NCBI GenBank assembly: GCA_038046465.1 | Contig: JBBSWB010000017.1 | Coordinates: 1-6,108, forward strand | DNA length: 6,108 nt | Reading direction: 5' to 3' | Source of the DNA: JBBSWB01 sp038046465 | Lineage (GTDB): Archaea > Nanobdellota > Nanobdellia > Woesearchaeales > GW2011-AR9 | Shown: positions 1 through 4,410 of the stretch, piece by piece | How the letters are laid out: each line of letters starts with the position of its first letter | How positions within the stretch are numbered: position 1 is the first letter of the stretch | Made by a program: the position numbers and the translations under genes | Notes under the pieces: model-generated | What the model was told of the DNA's origin: nothing | The model's input: only the letters and a program-made list of their open reading frames with translations | Databases searched by the model: none

Positions 1-63
1 GCCAAAGCTAATTACAAAAACGAGCAAAATCACTCACTTTTCGAATTGTGCCGGAATAAATAA
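1..63 (+). CDS. possible 3' end of a plus-strand gene cut by the window edge
   Basis: The first reading frame is open from base 1 to a TAA at 61-63 and encodes 20 hydrophilic residues ending LFELCRNK. The stop lies 4 nt before the convergent stop of the PAC2-family gene, a spacing typical of compact archaeal genomes. A 20-codon open frame can easily arise by chance, and no family can be recognised, so this is a tentative partial gene. The alternative is that these bases are simply spacer. Confidence 0.3.
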   Translation, partial: AKANYKNEQNHSLFELCRNK

Positions 64-67
64 TATT

Positions 68-877
68 TTACCCAATATAATGAACGTCATCTTCCTTGCC
101 TTTAGTGCCGGCCTGCGGAGATGCTTCCCGAGAAATCCATTCAGTAGTTTTTTTCATCAGCTCGTTCTCAGCTTCCAGAATATCTTTACTGATTTTATTT
201 AAGTTTAGGCCAAAATGAAATTTCTTTTCAATTACTTTTAAAATTTCTTTGGCTCCTTTTATACCTAAATAAAGCGGATTTCCAAACGTTTCTGCCAATA
301 AAGCTACGCCTTTTACTTTTTTCTTTTTTCCTAACCCCAGCAAAATTCCAGAAACACCGATAATTGGTCCAACTACATTAAAGATATTTTTTTCTACTAG
401 CATCCCTTTCTTAACATATTCCTTAAACAATTGCGGATTATTGCTGGTGCAGAATACTTTTGGTTTTTCCGGCAGACTTTGTAATCCGATTCCCCCGGTG
501 GTGATCATTTCTGTACAATTATATTTTTTTACTATTTTCAAGACTTCATCGCAAAAAGAATAACAGCTTTCTTCATCAATGGGTTGAATATCTCCCGTAA
601 GTAAAAGAAGATCTCTTTTTTTGCTTTTTCCACCAAATTTTTTATAATAAATCTCTATTTTAGGCATTTCGATTAGATTATTCTCATTGACAAATACGGA
701 ATGAGGGAATTTATAAGAAAAAAAAGAATATAATCTTTTTGCTTTTAATTCTTCGACCAGAAAATCAACGGCAACTTTTCCCACATTGCCTATCCCGGGT
801 AAGCCTTCAATAAAAATCGGCCTATTAAGATTAGGAAGAGTTTTAGCTTCTTGAGTGATTTCCCAGGAACAATTCAT
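68..877 (-). CDS. PAC2 family protein (proteasome assembly chaperone homolog)
   Basis: This is a 269-residue soluble cytoplasmic protein of the PAC2 superfamily, which includes eukaryotic proteasome assembly chaperones and archaeal Pba proteins. Visible hallmarks are the N-terminal EGLPGIGNVGK loop (residues 24-34), a hydrophobic strand ending TGDIQP, the TTGGIG turn, the glycine-rich VVGPIIGVSG segment and the ALLAETFGNPLY block, in the family order and at family length. The frame stays open to a TTG at 889. I chose the ATG at 877 because a TATATAAA box is centred about 27 nt upstream, which fits a leaderless start. The tail ends VHYIG, so tyrosine is third from last; this resembles but does not match the proteasome-docking HbYX motif, where tyrosine is penultimate. 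Residues 250-258 are encoded by an unusually G+C-rich patch (104-131). The gene is divergent from the TIKI-like gene. The family is secure; the chaperone role is inferred. Confidence 0.88.
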   Translation of the reverse strand: MNCSWEITQEAKTLPNLNRPIFIEGLPGIGNVGKVAVDFLVEELKAKRLYSFFSYKFPHSVFVNENNLIEMPKIEIYYKKFGGKSKKRDLLLLTGDIQPIDEESCYSFCDEVLKIVKKYNCTEMITTGGIGLQSLPEKPKVFCTSNNPQLFKEYVKKGMLVEKNIFNVVGPIIGVSGILLGLGKKKKVKGVALLAETFGNPLYLGIKGAKEILKVIEKKFHFGLNLNKISKDILEAENELMKKTTEWISREASPQAGTKGKEDDVHYIG

Positions 878-900
878 AATTTTTAACAAAGAAATTGAGC

Positions 901-908
901 TTTATATA
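901..908 (-). promoter_or_regulatory. TATA box of the PAC2-family gene
   Basis: On the minus strand this reads TATATAAA. It is centred about 27 nt upstream of the ATG at 877, so transcription should start at or next to the start codon and give a leaderless mRNA. The spacing argues against the upstream TTG at 889 as the start. Confidence 0.6.
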
Positions 909-997
909 TGTTTTTATAAGTTTCTTCTTTCTGTGCCACATTTAAAAATTATTTTCTTATTAATGCTCGGGTTAGAATGCTAAATTTATAGCTAAAA

Positions 998-1005
998 TTT
1001 AAAAA
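998..1005 (+). promoter_or_regulatory. TATA-like box of the TIKI-like gene
   Basis: TTTAAAAA is centred about 26 nt upstream of the GTG at 1028 and fits a leaderless start. A second TATA-like run, AAATTTATA at 982-990, would instead start transcription near 1013 and leave a leader of about 15 nt. No Shine-Dalgarno sequence precedes the GTG. Confidence 0.45.
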
Positions 1006-1027
1006 GAGATTCCATTCAACGGCTTTT

Positions 1028-1720
1028 GTGGCTCTTGATTTGTTAGTTTGTATTGGAGTAGATCATGAAAAAGATTTAGTTGGTTTTGTAGAAAAACAAA
1101 TCTTCAAATACGATCCCAGAATCATCACTTTAGAACAGCCTTTGAATTATTGTCAGTGGCTTGATAAAAGCCAAATCTGGTTAAAAGATTTTGAATTTCA
1201 TCGTTATGCTCAATTAGCTGAGCACTGTCGGATTCCTATTTATTATTGTGTGGATGGAAATATTGATCCTGGCCAGTGGCCTTTCTTTTCAGAATTAGAA
1301 ATAGCTTCTTCTTTATCGTTTCCTAAAGATAGAGATAAACTTATTGTAAATTATCAGGGTATCACTTACAATGAAAAAACATATCGTCGGTATACTGCAT
1401 TAAGTCTAATTTCCCAAAAAGAAACAACCCCTGAACAAAAAATAAAAGAGTTTGAGGGAAGAAACCAATTTATGGCTCAAGCTATTAATAAAATTGTTGA
1501 AAAAAGAACTAAAGCTTGGTTCAATCAGCCCATTGATTGCTTAATGCACATTGGGGGGATGGCCCATTTTAATCTCGATGCTTTTAAAAAATATATTTTA
1601 AAATTTCCTGTGGAACACTCCCTCCCTAGCCCATATTCTTTGATACAAGATTTGGTTTCTGCTAAAAAAAAGATGGTTATTGATGCGGTTAATGAAACTG
1701 TTGAACTTTGTAATCAATAA
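1028..1720 (+). CDS. TIKI/TraB/EreA/ChaN-superfamily-like soluble protein
   Basis: This 230-residue protein has no signal peptide or membrane segment. It has the sparse signature of the TIKI/TraB/PrgY/EreA/ChaN superfamily: a first GX2H after an N-terminal strand (GVDH, residues 10-13), a glutamate in the following strand motif (ITLEQP, E36), an ExR-type helix (EGRNQFMAQAI, E143 and R145), and a second GX2H late in the protein (GGMAH, H180). The spacing and the helix before the second GX2H resemble TraB proteins. In some relatives these residues bind metal and act in hydrolysis, but substrates vary widely, so none is assigned here. The start is GTG at 1028; an in-frame TAG at 989 excludes a much longer protein, and no ATG lies between. 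A TATA-like box fits leaderless initiation. GH15 follows after 45 nt on the same strand, so co-transcription is possible. Membership rests on motifs only. Confidence 0.6.
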   Translation: MALDLLVCIGVDHEKDLVGFVEKQIFKYDPRIITLEQPLNYCQWLDKSQIWLKDFEFHRYAQLAEHCRIPIYYCVDGNIDPGQWPFFSELEIASSLSFPKDRDKLIVNYQGITYNEKTYRRYTALSLISQKETTPEQKIKEFEGRNQFMAQAINKIVEKRTKAWFNQPIDCLMHIGGMAHFNLDAFKKYILKFPVEHSLPSPYSLIQDLVSAKKKMVIDAVNETVELCNQ

Positions 1721-1752
1721 ATAAAATACATTAAACTAACTAACGAAAATAG

Positions 1753-1760
1753 TTTAAATA
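1753..1760 (+). promoter_or_regulatory. TATA-consensus octamer close to the GH15 start
   Basis: TTTAAATA matches the archaeal TATA consensus but ends only 5 nt before the ATG at 1766. Transcription from it would start near 1783, inside the coding region, where no usable in-frame start follows for the conserved N-terminus. Either it is a chance match, or the active box is the weaker TTAAAC run near 1731-1736, or GH15 is read from the upstream gene's promoter. Confidence 0.2.
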
Positions 1761-1765
1761 CCGTC

Positions 1766-2941
1766 ATGAAAACACAAATATCCGAACTGCTTAAGATCAG
1801 TAAAACAGTAATTGCAGATTGCGCCTTGCCAAATGGAGCAATTGTTGCCGCAAATTCTAGTAAATCTTATTTTCCTAAAGAGGCAAAAAATTATCGGTAT
1901 GTTTGGCCTAGAGATGCATTGTATATCTGTATGGCCGCTAATATCTTGGGATTAAATATTGAAGAAAAGTTTTTTAGTTGGTGCATGAAAGCGGAAGGCT
2001 GGAAACAGACCGGTTTATTTTATGAAAAATATTTTGTTAACGGTAAGAAAGCTCGGCATCATTTTCAGCCGGATCAAACCGGAAGCATTCTGATTGCTTT
2101 ATTTAATTATTATAAACACACGCAGAAAAAGTGCAGCGGAGACAAATTTGAAGAATTAATTAAAAAATCTGCAGAGGGGTTGTGTAAAGTCTGGGATACA
2201 GATCATTTTAAAATCGTTACTCAGGACTTATGGGAAGAACGACTTTGTTTTCCGGATTTAGAAGAAAATTTTACTTATTCTTTAGCCATCTGCAGTCGAG
2301 GATTATTTTGCGCAAACGAATTAATTCCAAATCCAAACTGGTTAAAAACGGCCCAGGAAATGAAAAATGTTTTATTAAATAATTTTAAAGATCAAAACTA
2401 TTTTTATCGTTCTGCTGGAAAAATAAATGATCTAAGAGTAGATGCTTCACTGCTGGGATTAGTCTGGCCGTCACGGATAATTAAAGCTGACGGCAAACGA
2501 ATGAAAAAAACAGTACAGCTTATTGAAAAAAAGCTGGTAAAAACTTTTGGCTTATATCGTTATGAACATGATAATTACGATGGCTGGATGTATAAAAATA
2601 ATACTTCAAATGAAATGCACAGAAAAAAAGGAGCGGGCTATTGGCCTCTGTTAAATTTCTGGATGACTATTTATTATGCACAGAAATACAAAGATATTTC
2701 TGGCACGCCAAAAATTTGTAAAATTTTTGAGCGTTTAGAAAAGAGTAGCGGCAGCAATAATCTTAACGATAGAAAAAAAGCAGCAGAATATTATCATAAA
2801 GTTCTCAGTGATTTAACCATAAGAAATACGCACTTTATTCCCGAACAAATTTTTAACAACAATATTCAAGTAGCTGTTTCCCCTTTATGTTGGTCCCATG
2901 CGATGTTTGTAATTGCTACGAAGAAATTAGGGTTTGTTTGA
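1766..2941 (+). CDS. GH15 family glycoside hydrolase (glucoamylase-type), catalytic domain only
   Basis: This 391-residue protein matches the (alpha/alpha)6-barrel domain of glycoside hydrolase family 15: glucoamylases, glucodextranases and some trehalases, which release glucose with inversion. Seen in order are NGAIVAAN (residues 23-30), the substrate-binding YVWPRD (45-50), HHFQPDQTG (98-106), the general-acid motif DLWEER (154-159, with E157 as acid by comparison with fungal glucoamylase), VDAS (225-228), GYWPLLNFW (291-299) and IPEQIF (358-363, with E360 as likely general base). The catalytic set is therefore complete. Many prokaryotic members carry an extra N-terminal beta-sandwich and run to about 600 residues or more; this one lacks it. 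No signal peptide is seen, so a cytoplasmic role on glycogen, oligosaccharides or trehalose is inferred. The ATG at 1766 is the only plausible start because NGAIVAAN follows closely. It shares direction with the upstream TIKI-like gene. Confidence 0.88.
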   Translation: MKTQISELLKISKTVIADCALPNGAIVAANSSKSYFPKEAKNYRYVWPRDALYICMAANILGLNIEEKFFSWCMKAEGWKQTGLFYEKYFVNGKKARHHFQPDQTGSILIALFNYYKHTQKKCSGDKFEELIKKSAEGLCKVWDTDHFKIVTQDLWEERLCFPDLEENFTYSLAICSRGLFCANELIPNPNWLKTAQEMKNVLLNNFKDQNYFYRSAGKINDLRVDASLLGLVWPSRIIKADGKRMKKTVQLIEKKLVKTFGLYRYEHDNYDGWMYKNNTSNEMHRKKGAGYWPLLNFWMTIYYAQKYKDISGTPKICKIFERLEKSSGSNNLNDRKKAAEYYHKVLSDLTIRNTHFIPEQIFNNNIQVAVSPLCWSHAMFVIATKKLGFV

Positions 2942-2950
2942 GAAAATAAC

Positions 2951-3033
2951 GTTAGGGCCCCTTGTTATACAACGGTGAGCGTAACGCAGTGAAACAAAAG
3001 CATAGCGCTCCCTTGAGTCGTTTGGAGTGCCCC
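2951..3033. repeat. G+C-rich hairpin-forming spacer between convergent genes
   Basis: This 83-base stretch is about 53% G+C (44 of 83), while the flanking genes are near one third. It carries stacked inverted repeats. AACG (2971-2974) can pair with CGTT (3019-3022); then, across a 6-nt one-sided bulge, GAGCG (2977-2981) pairs with CGCTC (3006-3010). Smaller hairpins are TTGT/ACAA (2962-2972) and GCG/CGC (2979-2987), and GGGCCC lies at 2955-2960. No open frame of note is present. It sits directly after the stop codons of GH15 and the nucleotidyltransferase, so it could be a transcription-end structure, a dispersed repeat or a recombination site. The composition shift suggests insertion, but its identity is unknown. 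Confidence 0.45.
2962..2972 (+). repeat. left copy of an inverted 11-mer bracketing the nucleotidyltransferase
   Basis: TTGTTATACAA here matches the reverse complement of 3568-3578 (TTGTTATGCAA) at 10 of 11 positions. The two copies enclose a 617-bp segment holding the G+C-rich spacer and the nucleotidyltransferase gene. Each copy is itself a partial palindrome. AT-rich DNA makes chance matches of this length plausible. Confidence 0.3.
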
Positions 3034-3034
3034 A

Positions 3035-3508
3035 TCAATCTTTTGAATAAACAACTAAATGTTTATGTTTAGAATCAGAAGTCATAGGAATTCCTGCAAG
3101 TTCTCCTAATTCTTGAATTTTGGAATCTTGCATATTCGATTTTTTAATGAAAAAGACCTCAACATCATATTTTTTATTGATAAATTTATTATTTCGATAA
3201 GCTAAATTCATACTATCATCTGGAAAAGGTTTTCCATCTGGTTCTCTATTAAGCCATTTTGGAATTTCAAAATCATTCTCAACAAAAATAATGAAATCAA
3301 AATCAGAAAATAAACTGTTTCTAAATCCCGGCGGTTCATATTCTCCAAATGAATTTTTTACAGATGAACCAATTAAAATTATTTTGATTATTTTTTTATC
3401 AGGTAGTAATTTTGATTTTATTTTTTCAATGGCTTGATTTCTAAGAGAATCAATTTCTTCTTTTGGAAAAACCTTTTTTTGAGGTCTTTTTTTTAAATGT
3501 TTTTCCAT
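3035..3508 (-). CDS. minimal nucleotidyltransferase (pol-beta-type fold)
   Basis: This 157-residue protein shows the core motifs of the polymerase-beta nucleotidyltransferase superfamily: ILIGSS (residues 44-49, the GS of the nucleotide-binding turn), SDFDFIIFV (68-76, with D69 and D71 as the metal-binding pair) and KYDVEVFFI (113-121, where D115 or E117 is the likely third carboxylate). The distance from GS to DxD is longer than in many members because of a glycine/proline loop (55-64). The N-terminus is lysine-rich. Members transfer NMPs to antibiotics, proteins, tRNA or partner toxins; nothing here picks a substrate. No HEPN or other partner gene is adjacent, so a toxin-antitoxin pairing is not supported. 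The ATG at 3508 lies about 27 nt downstream of an ATTAATAAA box, fitting a leaderless start. The gene looks more AT-rich than its neighbours, is convergent with GH15, and lies between inverted 11-mers, hinting at acquisition. Confidence 0.72.
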   Translation of the reverse strand: MEKHLKKRPQKKVFPKEEIDSLRNQAIEKIKSKLLPDKKIIKIILIGSSVKNSFGEYEPPGFRNSLFSDFDFIIFVENDFEIPKWLNREPDGKPFPDDSMNLAYRNNKFINKKYDVEVFFIKKSNMQDSKIQELGELAGIPMTSDSKHKHLVVYSKD

Positions 3509-3530
3509 ATGATTATTGAATTTCTGTTAC

Positions 3531-3539
3531 TTTATTAAT
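3531..3539 (-). promoter_or_regulatory. TATA box of the nucleotidyltransferase gene
   Basis: On the minus strand this reads ATTAATAAA. It is centred about 27 nt upstream of the ATG at 3508, consistent with a leaderless transcript. The region is AT-rich, so the support comes from spacing rather than sequence alone. Confidence 0.45.
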
Positions 3540-3567
3540 ATTACTTAAAGAGGCACGGAAAACGATT

Positions 3568-3578
3568 TTGCATAACAA
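3568..3578 (-). repeat. right copy of the inverted 11-mer
   Basis: On the minus strand this reads TTGTTATGCAA and differs from the left copy at 2962-2972 at one position. It lies upstream of the nucleotidyltransferase promoter and 39 nt from the end of the tRNA gene. Confidence 0.3.
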
Positions 3579-3610
3579 CAAATATAAGAAAAAAGCTTTA
3601 AAATTTCAAT

Positions 3611-3615
3611 AAAAA
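3611..3615 (-). terminator. oligo-T transcription stop after the tRNA gene
   Basis: On the minus strand a TTTTT run begins 3 nt after the last tRNA nucleotide (position 3618). Short T-tracts are the usual archaeal transcription stop. No stem-loop is needed or seen. Confidence 0.5.
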
Positions 3616-3663
3616 CATGCGAGGGACGTGATTCGAACACGCGAACCCACTAAGGGACCACCC

Positions 3664-3679
3664 TTCTGCAGAATTTCTT
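3664..3679 (-). other. 16-nt anticodon-loop intron (position 37/38) of tRNA-Leu(GAG)
   Basis: The intron lies between G37 and the base 38 that precedes GGTGG. It keeps BHB geometry: loop bases T32 T33 G34 A35 face intron GCAG with three pairs (one T-G) and one A-G mismatch. The 3-nt bulges are GG|A and AA|G, and the inner helix is a 3-bp AGA/TCT hairpin with an AAT loop. Removal gives a standard 7-base anticodon loop. It is very short and its helix is weaker than that of the D-loop intron. Confidence 0.8.
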
Positions 3680-3696
3680 CCTCAAGGTGGCGGATA

Positions 3697-3737
3697 AAGT
3701 CAAGCAGCGCTGAATGCGGTTAGCAAACCCGCTGCTC
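3697..3737 (-). other. 41-nt non-canonical intron in the D-loop of tRNA-Leu(GAG)
   Basis: A full bulge-helix-bulge is visible. Exon GTCA pairs with intron TGAC (4 bp), flanked by a 3-nt bulge AA|G at the 5' site and a 3-nt bulge TT|T at the 3' site. The intron then forms a 7-bp helix, AGCAGCG/CGCTGCT, enclosing a GGTT-TGCT-AACC hairpin. Cutting after the second base of each bulge joins the D-loop to ATCCG and restores the GGA/TCC D-stem. Introns outside position 37/38 are known in archaea but are less common. Confidence 0.85.
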
Positions 3738-3784
3738 TTTGACCGCTCTCCCACCCTCGCATAAAATAGCTAATAAATGTTTTC

Positions 3785-3792
3785 TTTAAAAA
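3785..3792 (-). promoter_or_regulatory. TATA-like box of the tRNA gene
   Basis: On the minus strand this reads TTTTTAAA. It is centred about 28 nt upstream of tRNA base 1 (3760), so the primary transcript should begin within a couple of bases of the mature 5' end. Confidence 0.5.
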
Positions 3793-3945
3793 GGTTGCTA
3801 AACCTCTACTATACTAAAGAAAACTATTTAAATGACCATCTCTTGAGATAAAGAGTTTAAATACTAATTAATTAAAAAAGAGAATAAATTAATAATAAAC
3901 CAAATAATATTAATAACAAAATTAAATAGTTAATTAATAATAAAA

Positions 3946-3949
3946 GGGG
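3946..3949 (+). promoter_or_regulatory. possible G-rich ribosome binding site
   Basis: GGGG lies 8 nt before the ATG at 3958, after a long AT-only stretch. It is a weak partial match to the Shine-Dalgarno consensus. It is notable because the other genes here look leaderless, which would fit a leadered transcript from the TATA octamer at 3856. Confidence 0.3.
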
Positions 3950-3957
3950 CGAAAAGC

Positions 3958-4350
3958 ATGGAAATTCGTAATTCAAGAACCTGTGAAAAATGCGGAAATT
4001 CTAGTCCATTGAATAAAGTAAAGTTATTTCCTAAAGACAAAGAAAGCAACTGGCTGGTCTGTGAAGAGTGCTGTGAAAAATTAAAAGTTGCTGCAGATAA
4101 ATTAAAAACCGGTATTGAAGGGCATAGAAATATCCCTATGCTTAAGAGAGAACCAATCCGAAATGTAGTTAAGGCAAAAGAAGAAATCAAAGCAAAACCT
4201 ATTCAAGTGGAAAAAAAAGAGGATTTGGATCTTCAAGTTGTATTTTGTTCTCGCTGTAAATATAAATTTAAAATAAATGTACAGCGGGCAGACATATGTT
4301 TTCGCGTCTTTTGCCCTTTTTGTGGTAAAGATGACCGGCTGATAAAATAG
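3958..4350 (+). CDS. protein with two CxxC pairs of zinc-ribbon type, function unknown
   Basis: This 130-residue soluble protein has two zinc-binding-type modules joined by a charged linker. Module one has CEKCG (C9, C12) and CEECC (C35, C38), 22 residues apart. Module two has CSRCK (C97, C100) and CPFCGK (C119, C122) near the C-terminus. The linker (about 55-93) is rich in lysine and glutamate and probably flexible. Paired CxxC knuckles of this kind coordinate zinc and are common in archaeal nucleic-acid-binding and scaffold proteins, but they do not define a function. I do not recognise the family as a whole. The ATG at 3958 follows a weak GGGG site, and no upstream in-frame alternative looks better. 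The helical orphan gene follows 60 nt downstream on the same strand, so co-expression is possible. A reading frame on the opposite strand (3930-4190) is a shadow of this gene. Confidence 0.75.
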   Translation: MEIRNSRTCEKCGNSSPLNKVKLFPKDKESNWLVCEECCEKLKVAADKLKTGIEGHRNIPMLKREPIRNVVKAKEEIKAKPIQVEKKEDLDLQVVFCSRCKYKFKINVQRADICFRVFCPFCGKDDRLIK

Positions 4351-4410
4351 ATTATTAACAAAAAGTTAATTAAAGATTAGATGATTATTAAATAAAAAAG
4401 AGATTGGAAG

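Larger units (their letters stand above)
3618..3760 (-). tRNA. tRNA-Leu(GAG) with two BHB introns
   Basis: This is a class II leucine tRNA interrupted twice. Exons are 3760-3738, 3696-3680 and 3663-3618; together they make 86 nt, normal for tRNA-Leu without CCA. Seen in the spliced form are a perfect 7-bp acceptor stem (GCGAGGG/CCCTCGC), D-stem GGA/TCC with AGCGGTCAAA in the loop, a perfect anticodon stem CCACC/GGTGG, loop TTGAGGG with anticodon GAG at 3683-3681, a long variable arm with stem CCC/GGG, T-arm GCGTG-TTCGAAT-CACGT with one G-U pair, and discriminator A, as expected for leucine. CCA is not encoded and must be added later. It reads the leucine codons CUC and CUU. A TATA-like TTTTTAAA is centred about 28 nt upstream, and a T-run follows. 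A single-intron reading as tRNA-Ser(GCU) fails because it leaves no proper D-stem and has the wrong discriminator. Splicing needs the archaeal tRNA endonuclease, which is not in this window. Confidence 0.9.
3761..3957. other. AT-rich intergenic region between divergent tRNA and zinc-ribbon genes
   Basis: No gene is seen here. The left part holds the tRNA promoter. A TATA-consensus TTTAAATA lies at 3856-3863 on the plus strand. The stretch 3866-3945 is above 90% A+T, built of runs such as TTAATTAATAATAA, and is followed abruptly by GGGGCG just before the next gene. The region could hold the promoter and a leader of about 70 nt for the zinc-ribbon gene. No clear origin or operator repeats were found by eye. 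Confidence 0.5.

Noticed and set aside
877..889. TTG at 889 as the PAC2 start
   Set aside because: The TATA box at 901-908 would place the transcript start near 878, downstream of this codon.
2951..3033. A confirmed integron attC site
   Set aside because: The outer boxes fail the RYYYAAC/GTTRRRY consensus and no integrase is present, so it is kept only as a hypothesis, not as a feature call.
3035..3508. Nucleotidyltransferase as half of a MNT/HEPN toxin-antitoxin pair
   Set aside because: No HEPN-like gene lies next to it. Its neighbours are GH15, convergent, and a tRNA gene.
3618..3760. tRNA-Ser(GCU) with one intron, based on the TTGCTAA run at 3726-3720
   Set aside because: This reading leaves no D-stem partner, an overlong variable region and an A discriminator, whereas archaeal serine tRNAs use G. 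The leucine reading with two introns gives all stems and 86 nt.
3618..3760. tRNA gene as an attachment site for an integrated element
   Set aside because: No second copy of the tRNA 3' end and no integrase is seen in the window.
3930..4190. Minus-strand open frame opposite the zinc-ribbon gene
   Set aside because: It is antisense to a gene with clear CxxC pairs, has no promoter at the local spacing and no recognisable motif.
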